Shown here: in pieces, positions 35,017-44,932 of the stretch | Layout of the letters: each line of letters starts with the position of its first letter | How positions within the stretch are numbered: position 1 is the stretch's first letter | Source of the DNA: Pseudomonas haemolytica | Lineage (GTDB): Bacteria > Pseudomonadota > Gammaproteobacteria > Pseudomonadales > Pseudomonadaceae | Reading direction: 5' to 3' | NCBI RefSeq assembly: GCF_009659625.1 | Contig: NZ_VOIW01000005.1 | Location: 434,001-498,000, forward strand | DNA: 64,000 nucleotides | Notes under the pieces: generated by a model | The model's input: only the letters and a program-made list of their open reading frames with translations | Databases searched by the model: none | What the model was told of the DNA's origin: nothing | Program-made: the position numbers and the translations under genes

Positions 35017-36753
35017 TCACAGGTTCAGCACTCGGCTTTGTAGCAGGACAGTCTCATGCATCAATGCCCACGGCGCCATCAATCGCCGCGGACTCTGGCA
35101 GGTTTTGCGCTTGAACACGAAGTTGCGGCACTTCTCGGCAAACTGTTGGCGGTTGTGCACCATGTCCAACTGCATCTGCGCCAGTTCGTGTTCGCGGCAG
35201 CGTTCAATCTCTTGAATATCCAGCGTGGCTTTACGTGTGCGTGCTGCCCGGTATTTGTCATCGGTCAGCGCGCCTTCGGCCTGCTGCGAGAGCCACAGGC
35301 CAAATGCGTCTGGGCAGCGTGGCCCGATGCCCTGAACCATCCCGTATTGTTCGGCCTGGATGGCACTGATTGGCAGGCACTCTTCGGTGAGTTTATGCGC
35401 GATTTCACTGCCAACGGCCCGTGGCAGGCTGTAGGTCCAGTATTCTGAGCCATAGAGCCCCATGGTTTTGTAATGCGGGTTGAGCACGACACCCTCCCGG
35501 GCCAATACAATGTCGGCAGCCAGTGCCAGCATGACGCCGCCTGCGCCCGCGCTGCCGGTCAGGCCGCTGACCACCAACTGTGTAGCCGTGAGCAGCTCCT
35601 GGCACACATCGTCGATGGCCTGGATGTTGGCCCAGGCTTCCAGCCCCGGCTCTTTGGCGGCCTGGATGACGTTGAGATGCACGCCATTGGAAAAGCTGCC
35701 GCGCCCGCCCTTGATCAACAACACTTGGGTGTCTTGGGCCTTGGCCCAGCGCAATGCCGCCACCAGCCGTCGGCATTGTTCGGTACTCATGGCGCCGTTG
35801 TAGAACTCGAACGTCAGTTCGCCGACTTGACCGCTTTCCCGGTAGCGAATCGGTTGATAGGCCTGCGCATTGAACGTTTGCCGGGCAATCGAGCTATCGA
35901 GCACCGGCACGCCGACCAGGCTCTCAGCCAGCACACGCCGTGCCGGCAGCTTGAAGGTGCCCTCCCCTGGCTGGGCTTTGCGCTTGAGCGAGCCGATCCA
36001 CAGGCTGCAATCGCCGGCCGCAACCAGCACGGCGTCATCCTGTACCGCGAGAATGTCCCCCGGCGTGCCCTGGCGTGAATCCAGGTGTGCGTCATACAGG
36101 TAATACTGCCCGCCCTGCAGGCTTGCCAATACACCGGGCTGGCCATCGGCGGCGTCGATACTGCGTTTGATGAAGCTTGCGCAATCGAACCAACTGAAGG
36201 TGCGGTCGGCCTGGGTCATGTTCGGCTGCAAACGCCCGATAACACTGGGTTGTATGTAGTCGAGCGGAACCGGCACAAAGCCCTGGGCGAATTTTTCCAC
36301 CACGTCGCGGATGCAAACGAGCGCGGCGTCACTCACCGGCCCGTTATACAACTCGGATTTACGCACATCGGCGGGCATGTCGAATTCACAGGTGGACCAG
36401 ATCGGCCCGGCATCCATTTCCTCCACCGCCTGCAGGGCCGTGACACCCCAGCGGCGGGCCTGCAGGGTGATGGCCCAGTCCAGAGCACTGGCGCCACGGT
36501 CGCCGACGATGCCCGGATGGATGATCACCACCGGGCGCAGCGGGTTGCTCCACAGCTGCTGTGGCACACGGTCCTTCAGAAAGGGGCAGATCACCAGGTC
36601 GGCGCCGGAGTCCTCGATCTGCCGGCACACCGTGGCTTCATCCGTGAACACCACCACGCTGGGTTCGTGACCCGCCTGGCGCAAATCCAGCCAGGCGCGC
36701 TGGGTCAAACCGTTGAATGCCGAGGATAACAATAGGATCTTCAATGACCGCAT
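35017..36753 (-). CDS. hoxX: HoxX-like protein: formyltransferase fused to enoyl-CoA hydratase domain
   Basis: 578 residues. The N-terminal third (about 1-165) is a formyltransferase-type fold with VVIIHPGIVGDRGASALDWAI; the C-terminal part (about 310-540) is a crotonase with GGRGSFSNGVHLNVI, the oxyanion block GSAGAGGVMLALAADIV and ISAIQAEQYGMVQGIGP. This order is that of HoxX, which in hydrogen bacteria makes the CO ligand of NiFe hydrogenase from formyl groups. No hydrogenase gene is in the window, so here it may act on a one-carbon/CoA substrate in another role. Single gene, ATG with AAGGAAGAG upstream. Confidence 0.85.
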   Translation of the reverse strand: MRSLKILLLSSAFNGLTQRAWLDLRQAGHEPSVVVFTDEATVCRQIEDSGADLVICPFLKDRVPQQLWSNPLRPVVIIHPGIVGDRGASALDWAITLQARRWGVTALQAVEEMDAGPIWSTCEFDMPADVRKSELYNGPVSDAALVCIRDVVEKFAQGFVPVPLDYIQPSVIGRLQPNMTQADRTFSWFDCASFIKRSIDAADGQPGVLASLQGGQYYLYDAHLDSRQGTPGDILAVQDDAVLVAAGDCSLWIGSLKRKAQPGEGTFKLPARRVLAESLVGVPVLDSSIARQTFNAQAYQPIRYRESGQVGELTFEFYNGAMSTEQCRRLVAALRWAKAQDTQVLLIKGGRGSFSNGVHLNVIQAAKEPGLEAWANIQAIDDVCQELLTATQLVVSGLTGSAGAGGVMLALAADIVLAREGVVLNPHYKTMGLYGSEYWTYSLPRAVGSEIAHKLTEECLPISAIQAEQYGMVQGIGPRCPDAFGLWLSQQAEGALTDDKYRAARTRKATLDIQEIERCREHELAQMQLDMVHNRQQFAEKCRNFVFKRKTCQSPRRLMAPWALMHETVLLQSRVLNL

Positions 36754-37064
36754 GGTTGACTCTTCCTTGAGAATGCGCGGCCGGAGGCGCTCCTTGAGCC
36801 GTCCCTGGCCTTTGATGGAAGCTCAAGGTATAGGGCCGGGCAGCAAGGTCACCTGATCAGGATCAATCTTGCGTCAGCAAATCGGGCGATAAGGAAACCA
36901 ATCCTCCTCGCTACGCAAATGAGACGCGCAGTTGATCGCTACGTGCCAAGGCGTGACTTGCGCTGCTGTCGGATTGTCTGTTGGCCCAAAGTATTATCAG
37001 AAAGCTCTCAGATACCAGTAGATGCTGACTCAAACCAAATAAAAGCCAGCATCTCCTTCAAACC
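36754..37064. other. Intergenic stretch between hoxX-like and HEPN-like genes
   Basis: About 310 bases with no supported gene. An imperfect inverted repeat, AGATGCTG near 37020 and CAGCATCT near 37046, lies just after the HEPN-like gene's end. The base composition becomes AT-rich toward 37060, marking the edge of the acquired segment. Confidence 0.4.
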
Positions 37065-38285
37065 TTACGCGTACGAGTATTGTGCTTCTTTGACCATTGC
37101 ATACAACTGATCAATTTTCTTAATTTCGCTGTATTTATCATTGGCAAGAAGCTCGCAGATAGCCATTCGAACTAGGGCATTAACCACAATATAATCATCA
37201 TTTAGTTTTTTATTGCCACCATGCACTAGCGCAGAGCGCATTTGATAAACCTTTTTCAATGTGGCGTTGACATGCAGCCTGGCCTCCTTTTCTTTAGCAA
37301 CAATAAACGCCATTGTATCAGCCAGTCTGTCAGCTATGCTTTTTTGAAAAAGACTACCTTCATCAAACGAAAATAGTATTTCAAGAGCGATACATGAGTA
37401 AAGTATCGAGTTTTTTATATCGCCACTTTTTGCAGACTCGCCTACTGCGATTGCTGCATTTATAATTCTGTTTTCGAAATCTGTTATTTGTTCCCCTGCA
37501 TGCCTCTTCGCATACAAACTCAAGAGCTTCTCAAACTGTATATTTTTGCAGAAAAACGGGTTGTCAACGGGGATTTTCTCAAGCGTTTTGTTACTTACAC
37601 TTCCGCTTTCCAGCCGACCGTCAGCATCAGTTATTTGATAGGACGATGTCTGAACATTCATAAGCTCACGACTAATACTTGGAAATGCAGGCAGCCCCGT
37701 TTTTATTTGGATTGTTTTGTCATGCTTTCCCGATATAAATATGATTATTCGCACAAAGTCTAAAAAAGATTCCTCAGCAATCTCAATCACTCGCTGATGG
37801 TCATATGCTTCCACCACGTCTATTTTTATATACAACTCACCTGACTCAGGGGACGCATTAGAAAGTGGCAAAGCCAACCCTTTGGAAGGACCAATTTCAA
37901 AAGCCGAAATAGTGACTTTCTCAACACTATCCAACCTCACTCCTGATATTGGTGCAAACACACTTAAGCAGCGTGGGAGCACCTTCTTCTGCTCTGAAAA
38001 AATATTACAATCATCGTCGGATTCAAATGACTCCCCGCGGCGCTTATAGCTAACCAATCGATCTTCAATTATCTTGAAAATCGTTTTCCTACTAAATCTT
38101 TCAGAGATTTTTTTGTCTACCAAGTACAGCTCTTCAACTATCTGCGCAAATCTATCGGTATTAATTACTATAATAACGTCATTTGGTCCGACCCACATTT
38201 TCTGACTGCCAGGAGTATACCCCTTAGCATGCACCTCAAGTAAGCTCAATGCCTCAGCCAATAATTCCTTAACTACCTTGTTCAT
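37065..38285 (-). CDS. HEPN (Apea-like) domain protein, probably acquired
   Basis: 406 residues, MNKVVKELLAEALSLLEVHA. The N-terminal 230 residues match nothing I recognise. The C-terminal part (about 250-400) looks like an Apea-type HEPN: ILYSCIALEILFSF, then a helix, then the YQMRSALVHGG box with the R(x)nH pattern of HEPN RNases. The gene is clearly more AT-rich than its neighbours and uses A/T-ending codons, pointing to horizontal transfer. HEPN proteins of this kind are often RNA-cutting effectors of defence systems, but no partner gene is present. A role as an unrelated sensor is possible. Confidence 0.65.
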   Translation of the reverse strand: MNKVVKELLAEALSLLEVHAKGYTPGSQKMWVGPNDVIIVINTDRFAQIVEELYLVDKKISERFSRKTIFKIIEDRLVSYKRRGESFESDDDCNIFSEQKKVLPRCLSVFAPISGVRLDSVEKVTISAFEIGPSKGLALPLSNASPESGELYIKIDVVEAYDHQRVIEIAEESFLDFVRIIIFISGKHDKTIQIKTGLPAFPSISRELMNVQTSSYQITDADGRLESGSVSNKTLEKIPVDNPFFCKNIQFEKLLSLYAKRHAGEQITDFENRIINAAIAVGESAKSGDIKNSILYSCIALEILFSFDEGSLFQKSIADRLADTMAFIVAKEKEARLHVNATLKKVYQMRSALVHGGNKKLNDDYIVVNALVRMAICELLANDKYSEIKKIDQLYAMVKEAQYSYA

Positions 38286-38446
38286 TAAATTACTCCAATA
38301 TTTTCAATATAATTTTAAACTTTCATCCGCCAGCCAGTGAAAGCCAGCAATAATGGCACAATAACTCCTTCGGTAGCCATCTCCAGCAAACAAGTCATGT
38401 ATCATCTGCCACTCCACGCGCTGCATAGCCGTAGCGGAGATCACGT

Positions 38447-39352
38447 ATGGACTATTTCACCGCCCTCACCGCCTTCGTCGAAGCCGCCGAAGGCAATAAC
38501 TTCTCCCGCGCCGCCGAGCGCCTGGGGATCAAGGCGTCCACGGTTTCGCGCTACGTGAAGGACCTTGAACAGGACCTGGGCATCGCGTTGTTCAACCGCT
38601 CCACACGCACGCTGCACCTGACTGAAGGCGGCCAGACGTTCCTGATGCACGCGCGCAGGGTGTTGGACGAACTGGAATACGCCAAGGCGGCCACCTCTGC
38701 ACTGAACCAGCAGCCTCGGGGCGTATTGAAACTCAACCTGCCGCCGGCATTTGCCCGTCATCACATCCTCCCGGCCTTGAACGATTTCCGCGTGCAGTAC
38801 CCGCAAATCAGCGTGGAACTGGTGCTGGATAACGCCCAGGTCAACCTGATTCATGCCGGCGTCGACCTAGCCATTCGTATTGGCGCCCTCGCCGATTCCA
38901 CGCTCAAGGCACGCAAAATCAGTGACGGCCAGTACCGTGTGGTGGTCAGCCCAGCGTTCGCGATGCAGCACCCGCCGCCGTCAACGCCCACCGATCTGGG
39001 CGGTATACCTGCGGTAGTGGGTACGACGACTCCGAGTGCTATCACCTTCGTGAACGGTGACCGGGCATTACCTTTGATGCACGATGGCTGTATCCGCATA
39101 AACGATCTCGACGCGCAGCTGATTGCTGCGCGCCAAGGCTTGGGCTTTGCGCTGTTGCCGGATTGGCTGGTGGCCCGCAGTATCGATGCGGGCGAGCTGG
39201 TCGTGTGGTTGCCAGAGTGGCGCATCCACGATGTCGAGCGGGCGTTTGCCGTGTGGTTTGTCTACCCGCCCAAGCGCATCGTGTCGTCCAAGGTCAGGTG
39301 TTTTATCGACTTTATCGTCGAGCGACTGGGCGAAACACCTGACTGGAAATGA
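38447..39352 (+). CDS. LysR-family regulator
   Basis: 301 residues. The winged helix at the N-terminus (FTALTAFVEAAEGNNFSRAAERLGIKASTVSRYVKDLEQDLG) is standard; the rest is a periplasmic-binding-type effector domain (about 90-300). The N-terminal LFNRSTRTLHLTEGGQTFL wing is of the CrgA/DsdC-like subgroup. It is convergent with the two-cupin gene (2 bases between stops). No divergent gene is present except the acquired HEPN-like gene, so its original target may have been displaced. Confidence 0.9.
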   Translation: MDYFTALTAFVEAAEGNNFSRAAERLGIKASTVSRYVKDLEQDLGIALFNRSTRTLHLTEGGQTFLMHARRVLDELEYAKAATSALNQQPRGVLKLNLPPAFARHHILPALNDFRVQYPQISVELVLDNAQVNLIHAGVDLAIRIGALADSTLKARKISDGQYRVVVSPAFAMQHPPPSTPTDLGGIPAVVGTTTPSAITFVNGDRALPLMHDGCIRINDLDAQLIAARQGLGFALLPDWLVARSIDAGELVVWLPEWRIHDVERAFAVWFVYPPKRIVSSKVRCFIDFIVERLGETPDWK

Positions 39353-39353
39353 C

Positions 39354-40286
39354 TCAACTGAAGCGAATATCCAAGGCGCGCAGATAGGTTTGCAGCCCGG
39401 CATCCTGAATCGGGATCAGGAACGCCTCGGTGTCTGACTCATTGAAGTGCGCATGCCAATACCCCGGCGGCGTGACAAAGGCCAGGCCGGGCGACCAGTC
39501 CACCCGCTGCGCATTGCGGATCTGCCCGTCCGCGTCCAACTCGGTGCCCACCAGGGAATAACACCCCACCGGACAATCAATGATGAAATCCAGCGCAATC
39601 GACTGATGCCGGTGGGGTTTCTGCACCGATCCCGCCGGCAAAATCCCGTACATCGCCCACAGCACATGGGTCACCGTACGGGTCTGCGGAAAATTGCGAT
39701 TGCCCAGCAGGATACTGATGCGGCTGCGGTCCTGCGCACGGGGATCATCCGCGGCTTCACGCAGCTTCGCGTTGGCCAGTGCTGCGGGGTACAGGGTCGG
39801 TGCAAAGCGATCTGTGCTGCGTGTCACGCCCAGGTAACGCAACAGCGGTTCATCGTGCACATAGTAAAGACGCGCATCCTGGCTGGCGCTGAAGTGCGCC
39901 GCCTGCAAGCCTGGCAAGGCGATAAAACAGCCTTTGGACCATCGGATCTCATATTCCCCCTGAATCACGCTGCCCTCCCCGGCAATCACATAAAACACCT
40001 GGGACGTCGCGTCAGGTTGCAGGGTCAGCGCGTCACCACGGTTAAGGCGCATGAAGTTTGCGCACAACCCAGGCCCGGTCGCCGGGCCTTCGCAGCTCAA
40101 GGCTTCGCTGAGGTCCAGCGGTACCACGCGCGAGGGGCCGCTGGCACACAGCGAGGCGGGAAAGCTGTGGTAGGGAATGCGCGAGATGAGATTGGCACTG
40201 ATGGGGTTGGCCGCCTTGCTGTACTCAAAGTACTCGGCGTCCAGTTGATTGATATCGGCCAGTGCAGGGTTGAATTCACGGTTCAT
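39354..40286 (-). CDS. Two-cupin protein, gentisate-dioxygenase-like
   Basis: 310 residues from MNREFNPALADINQLDA; GAGGTGA lies 6 bases before the ATG at 40286, while a GTG 9 bases upstream would overlap that site. Two cupin halves are visible: QVFYVIAGEGSVIQGEYEIRWSKG (about 105-130) and KPHRHQSIALDFIIDCPVGCYSLVG with VTPPGYWHAHFNES (about 225-285), the second with metal histidines. The order resembles ring-cleaving cupin dioxygenases but several ligands are not clear. It lies downstream of the amine catabolic genes on the same strand with about 130 bases between. Confidence 0.7.
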   Translation of the reverse strand: MNREFNPALADINQLDAEYFEYSKAANPISANLISRIPYHSFPASLCASGPSRVVPLDLSEALSCEGPATGPGLCANFMRLNRGDALTLQPDATSQVFYVIAGEGSVIQGEYEIRWSKGCFIALPGLQAAHFSASQDARLYYVHDEPLLRYLGVTRSTDRFAPTLYPAALANAKLREAADDPRAQDRSRISILLGNRNFPQTRTVTHVLWAMYGILPAGSVQKPHRHQSIALDFIIDCPVGCYSLVGTELDADGQIRNAQRVDWSPGLAFVTPPGYWHAHFNESDTEAFLIPIQDAGLQTYLRALDIRFS

Positions 40287-40415
40287 CAGGCTCACCTCAG
40301 TCTTGGGCTGGATACCGCAGCGCTTTTTCGCGCTGCGCAGGTGAATGAACTATAGGCAGTGAGCGCCAGGGGATTAAGCCCTGGTGCTGCACAGCAGTTG
40401 TGCGCGATGGGGCAG

Positions 40416-41906
40416 TTAACGCAACTGAAACCAGGTGCTTTTCAACTGCGTGTACTTATCAAACGAATGCAGCGACAAATCCCGCCCAAAACCAGACTGT
40501 TTGCCGCCACCGAACGGCACCGTCACATCCAGCGCATCAATGGTGTTGACCGACACGGTACCGGCATTCAAGGCGCGAGCCACGCGGTGCGCACGGTTCA
40601 GGTCGTCGCTCCAGACCGAGGCTGCCAGGCCGTAGATGCTGGCGTTGGCTTGCTGCACAGCCTGCTCTTCGGTGTCGAAAGCGCTCACCGCCAGTACAGG
40701 GCCAAACACTTCATCACGGGCAAGGCTCATGTCGTGGGTGACGTTGCCGAATATCGTCGGCTGGATGAAGTTTGAAGAGCCATTGATGGTCAGTTGTTCA
40801 CCACCGACCAACAGCGTAGCGCCGTCGGCGCGCGCCTGGCCGATGGCTTTCATGATGTGCGCGGTTTGCCCGCTGTCGACAATCGCACCGGCGGCGCTGC
40901 CGGGGTTCAGCGGATTACCCGGCATCCAGGCATGGGATTTGTCGATCAGACGCTCGATGAACTCGTCATGGATCGAGCGTTGCACATACAGGCGCGAGTT
41001 GGCCGAGCACACTTCGCCCTGGTTGAAGAAAATCCCGAAGGCGGCCTTCTCGGCTGCCAGGTCCAGGTCCTGGCAGTCCGCAAACACCAGGTTCGGGCTC
41101 TTGCCCCCACATTCCAGCCAGACCTGCTTGAGGTTGGACTGGGCGGAATACTGCATGAAGTACTTGCCCACTTGCGTAGAGCCGGTAAACACCAGGCAAT
41201 CGACATCCGGGTGCAACCCCAGGGCTTTGCCGGCGCTCTCGCCCAAGCCCGGCACCACGTTCAATACGCCCTGCGGGATGCCTGCCTCCAGGGCCAGTTG
41301 CGCCAGGCGCAGTGCGGAAAATGGCGATTGTTCGGCAGGCTTGAGCACTACGCTATTGCCCGCCGCCAATGCGGGGGCCAGCTTCCAGGCAGCCATGTCC
41401 AGCGGGAAATTCCACGGCACCACCGCCGCAATCACCCCCAATGCTTCGCGGGTAATAGTCGCCAATGCATTCGCCGCAGTCGGTGCGACTTGATCGTAGA
41501 TTTTGTCCAGGGCTTCGCCGTACCACGCAAAGACGTGCGCAGCACCAGGGACGTCGACGTTATAAGCGTCCATTACCGGCTTGCCCATGTTCAGTGAGTC
41601 CAGCAGCGCCAGCTCTTCACGGTGGCTCATCAACAGTTCGGAGAGCTTGAGCAGGATTTTCTTGCGCTCGCCCGGTGGCATGCGCCGCCAAGGGCCGTGG
41701 TCGAAGGCGCGGCGTGCGGAACACACCGCCAGGTCGACCTCGGCCTCACCGCAGGCGGCGACATGCGCCAGCAGTTGGTTGGTCGCCGGATTAATCGCAT
41801 CGAAGGTCGCCCCGGACAACGCACTGACCGGCTGGCCGTCAATCAAAGCCGTGTTAATGAAGGTTTGGCCGGCAGCGCGTTGCTGCCAGTAGTCGAGGTT
41901 GAACAT
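40416..41906 (-). CDS. puuC: Aldehyde dehydrogenase, PuuC-like
   Basis: 496 residues from MFNLDYWQQRAAGQTFINTA, with AGGAG just upstream. The catalytic Glu is in VWLECGGKSPN and Cys in FFNQGEVCSANSRLYV; GSTQVGKYFMQYSA binds NAD. It is closest in pattern to the 4-(gamma-glutamylamino)butanal dehydrogenase of polyamine catabolism. Together with the SpuC-like aminotransferase it would oxidise the aminoaldehyde made from putrescine or a similar diamine. A longer frame extends into the permease gene but is not supported. Exact aldehyde uncertain. Confidence 0.85.
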   Translation of the reverse strand: MFNLDYWQQRAAGQTFINTALIDGQPVSALSGATFDAINPATNQLLAHVAACGEAEVDLAVCSARRAFDHGPWRRMPPGERKKILLKLSELLMSHREELALLDSLNMGKPVMDAYNVDVPGAAHVFAWYGEALDKIYDQVAPTAANALATITREALGVIAAVVPWNFPLDMAAWKLAPALAAGNSVVLKPAEQSPFSALRLAQLALEAGIPQGVLNVVPGLGESAGKALGLHPDVDCLVFTGSTQVGKYFMQYSAQSNLKQVWLECGGKSPNLVFADCQDLDLAAEKAAFGIFFNQGEVCSANSRLYVQRSIHDEFIERLIDKSHAWMPGNPLNPGSAAGAIVDSGQTAHIMKAIGQARADGATLLVGGEQLTINGSSNFIQPTIFGNVTHDMSLARDEVFGPVLAVSAFDTEEQAVQQANASIYGLAASVWSDDLNRAHRVARALNAGTVSVNTIDALDVTVPFGGGKQSGFGRDLSLHSFDKYTQLKSTWFQLR

Positions 41907-41961
41907 GCTGTACTCCTGATTGAACCGAGGTGTGTCAGTTGCCAAATTGGGTAGATTTTTC

Positions 41962-43341
41962 TTATTCGGCCATCTGCAACTCCGGCATCCCCACCCGAAA
42001 CCCACGCGTGACGCAGAACAAACAAACCAGCCCCAGACCCATCCAGCACAAGCCGATGGCAAACGACATGCCAGACAAACTCGTCCACAACCACAGGGTG
42101 CTGAGAAACCCCAGCCCCGGCAGCACGGCGTAAAGCAGATAGTTGCGAGTACCGCGCAGCTTCTGGTCACCCAGGTAATGCTTGATCACCGCCAGATTCA
42201 CCGCCGAAAACGCAAACAGCGCGCCAAAGCTGATCATGTTGGCCACCGTGTCCAAGGTGATAAACAGGGCAATCAGCGAGAACAGGCTGACCAGCAGGAT
42301 CGCGTTGGCCGGCACACGTTTGTTTGTCACCAGCTTGCCGAGCCTCCTGGGCAGTGCGCCGTCGCGCCCCATCGCAAACAGCACGCGGGAAACACTGGCC
42401 TGGGAGACCATCGCCGACGCGAAACACCCGGCCACGTAAGTCGCGGTAAATGCACTCACCAGCAGTTCACCACCGACGCGCCGCATCACATCTACCGACG
42501 CCGAGTCAGGGTCAGCGAAGCTGTTCCATTCCGGAAACACCATCTGGGCGCAATACGAAACCACCAGGAACAACAGCCCGCCGATCAACGACACCGCCAT
42601 GATCGCCAACGGGATAGTGCGTCGCGGGTTGGGCGTCTCTTCGGCCATGGTCGACACCGCATCAAAGCCCAGGAACGACAGGCACAGCACCGCCGCGCCG
42701 GTCATGATCAGCGGCATGCTGAAGCCTTCATGGTGGAACGGTTTGAGCAACGAGACCGGCTCGGCCTGCCCGCTCAGGTTGTGGATCGATAACGCCACGA
42801 ACACCACGATGAACACCAGTTGCGCGACGATAAGCACCCAATTGACCCGAGTGATGGACTCGATGCCCACCAGGTTGAGGGCCGTCACCAGGGCAATCGA
42901 GCCCAGCACCCACACGGCGGTCGGCACGCCGGGAAAGTATTCGGACAGGTAGATGCCAATCAGCAAGTAGCTGAGCAGCGGCAAGAAGATGTAGTCCAGC
43001 AGCAAGGTCCAGCCGGCGATAAAGCCAAAACAGGCACCAAACGCTTTGCGCGTATAGGTGTAGACCGAGCCTGAATAAGGGTGCGCCTGGACCATGCGCC
43101 CATAGCTGTAGGCGGTCAGCAGCATGGCAGCCAGGGTCAACAGGTAAGCGGTGGGCAGGTGCCCCTTGGTCATCTGGGTCACCAGCCCGTAGGTGGTGAA
43201 CACCGCCAGCGGCACCATGTAGGCCAGGCCGAACAGCACCAGCCCGACCAGGCCCAGGGGTTGTCGAAAGCGGCGCGGTGAAGAGCCTTGGGGTGGGACG
43301 TGAGGGGCGGGAGTATCGGCTGCGTTTGTTATTGTATTCAT
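41962..43341 (-). CDS. APC-family amine/amino-acid permease (PuuP-like)
   Basis: 459 residues with about 12 membrane helices. GLVGLVLFGLAYMVPLAVFTTYG, GSVYTYTRKAFGACFGFIAGW and FLGFDAVSTMAEETPNPRRTIP are typical of the putrescine-importer branch of the APC superfamily. It lies between the aminotransferase and aldehyde dehydrogenase genes, all on the minus strand, so it likely imports the diamine they consume. The gap to the aminotransferase is 160 bases, so it may have its own promoter. Confidence 0.88.
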   Translation of the reverse strand: MNTITNAADTPAPHVPPQGSSPRRFRQPLGLVGLVLFGLAYMVPLAVFTTYGLVTQMTKGHLPTAYLLTLAAMLLTAYSYGRMVQAHPYSGSVYTYTRKAFGACFGFIAGWTLLLDYIFLPLLSYLLIGIYLSEYFPGVPTAVWVLGSIALVTALNLVGIESITRVNWVLIVAQLVFIVVFVALSIHNLSGQAEPVSLLKPFHHEGFSMPLIMTGAAVLCLSFLGFDAVSTMAEETPNPRRTIPLAIMAVSLIGGLLFLVVSYCAQMVFPEWNSFADPDSASVDVMRRVGGELLVSAFTATYVAGCFASAMVSQASVSRVLFAMGRDGALPRRLGKLVTNKRVPANAILLVSLFSLIALFITLDTVANMISFGALFAFSAVNLAVIKHYLGDQKLRGTRNYLLYAVLPGLGFLSTLWLWTSLSGMSFAIGLCWMGLGLVCLFCVTRGFRVGMPELQMAE

Positions 43342-43501
43342 TGCTGACTCCTGGGAATTGGAATGCAGGGCGCCGCGGCGTTCGATGAAATCGACACCGT
43401 TAATGAGTCATCCATTGGGAGCGGTGGGCCGTCCGTTATCCGGCGCCCACCCTGTTCAATCGACCGGCATGCAGGGCGATAGAGCGATGTCGCTCAGCCC
43501 T

Positions 43502-44884
43502 TCACAGCTTTCCCGCGATCCGTGCGGTGTGGTCCACCGCGATGCGGGTCTTGTCGACCAACTCGTCAAGCTCCGCGCGGCTGGCTACCAGGGCCGGCGC
43601 CATGATCATGCGGCCCAGGGTCGAGCGAATGATCACGCCTTGCTCAAAACCAAAGGTGCGGCATTGCCAGGCCAGGTCATTTTCATTGGCAAAGCGTTTG
43701 CGCGTGCCCTTGTCCTCGGCGAACTGCAAGGCCGCCAGCATGCCGGTGCCTTGGATCTCGCCAATCAACGGGTGGTTGCCGAAGGCTTCGTGCAGGATCT
43801 TCTGCAAGTACGGCCCGGTGTCTTCCTTCACCTGGCGCACGATCCCTTCATCCCGCAGGGCCTTGAGGTTGGCCAAGGCCACCGCCGCCGCGACCGGGTG
43901 CCCGGAATACGTCAGGCCATGGGCGAAGACCCCGCCCCGCTCCACCAGCGCCTCGGCCATGCGCTTGCTCAAAACCAGGCCGCCCATGGGCAGGTAACCG
44001 GAGGTCAAGCCCTTGGCGATCGACAGGGTGTCGGGTTCAAAACCAAAATACTGGTGGGCAAACCACTCGCCGGTGCGGCCAAAGCCACCAATCACTTCAT
44101 CGGCGCACAGCAGCACATCGTATTGACGGCAGATGCGCTGAATTTCCGGCCAGTAGCTTTCGGGCGGGAAAATCATGCCGCCGGCGCCCTGGAAGGGTTC
44201 GGCGATAAAGCCGGCGACGTTTTCCGCGCCCAGTTCCAGGATCTTCTCTTCCAGTTGCAAGGCGCAGCGGCGACCGAATTCGGCCGGCGTCAACTCACCG
44301 CCCTGGGCGTACCAATAGGGCTCATCAATGTGCGCGACGTCCGGGATCAAGCCGCCCATCTCATGCATGAACTTCATGCCGCCCAAGGCTGACGCCGCCA
44401 GGGTGGAGCCGTGATAGCCGTTCCAGCGGCCGATCATGATTTTCTTCTGCGGCTTGCCGAGCACTTGCCAGTAGCGGCGCACGGTACGGATCAACACCTC
44501 GTTGGCTTCGGAGCCTGAGTTGGTGTAGATCACGTGGCTGTAGTGCCCTGGCAAGAGGCTGAACAGCAACTCGGACAGCTCGATCACCGCCGGATGGGTG
44601 GTGTGAAAGAACATGTTGTAGTACGCCAACTGATCCATCTGCGCTGCCGCGGCAGCGGTCAAGTCCTTGCGACCGTAACCGAGCTGGGTGCACCACAGGC
44701 CCGACATGCCGTCCAGGTAGCGCTTGCCTTCGCTGTCCCACAGGTACAGCCCCTCACCGCGGACCATCACGCGCGGGCCTTCGGCGTTAAGCGCCTTTTG
44801 ATCCACAAAGGCGTGGATGTGGTGGGCCGCGTCAGACTTCTGATAGTCCTGCGTCTGCCGTTTCGGTTCGAAGGGTAAGTTCAT
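43502..44884 (-). CDS. spuC: Class III aminotransferase, polyamine:pyruvate type
   Basis: 460 residues. PLP enzyme with IYTNSGSEANEVLIRTVRRYW, the FIAEPFQGAGGMI block, DEVIGGFGRTGEWFAHQYFG and the PLP lysine in SIAKGLTSGYLPMGG. The HHIHAFVDQKALNAEGPRV N-terminus and overall pattern match SpuC-type putrescine/diamine-pyruvate aminotransferases of pseudomonads, which give aminoaldehyde plus alanine. Pseudomonads carry several such paralogues, so the amine could be putrescine, cadaverine or another. LuxR-type regulator gene lies directly upstream on the same strand. Confidence 0.87.
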   Translation of the reverse strand: MNLPFEPKRQTQDYQKSDAAHHIHAFVDQKALNAEGPRVMVRGEGLYLWDSEGKRYLDGMSGLWCTQLGYGRKDLTAAAAAQMDQLAYYNMFFHTTHPAVIELSELLFSLLPGHYSHVIYTNSGSEANEVLIRTVRRYWQVLGKPQKKIMIGRWNGYHGSTLAASALGGMKFMHEMGGLIPDVAHIDEPYWYAQGGELTPAEFGRRCALQLEEKILELGAENVAGFIAEPFQGAGGMIFPPESYWPEIQRICRQYDVLLCADEVIGGFGRTGEWFAHQYFGFEPDTLSIAKGLTSGYLPMGGLVLSKRMAEALVERGGVFAHGLTYSGHPVAAAVALANLKALRDEGIVRQVKEDTGPYLQKILHEAFGNHPLIGEIQGTGMLAALQFAEDKGTRKRFANENDLAWQCRTFGFEQGVIIRSTLGRMIMAPALVASRAELDELVDKTRIAVDHTARIAGKL

Positions 44885-44932
44885 GGCGTGTTCTCTTGTT
44901 GTGGGTAGTCATGCAGGGGCCAGCAGCCCGGC

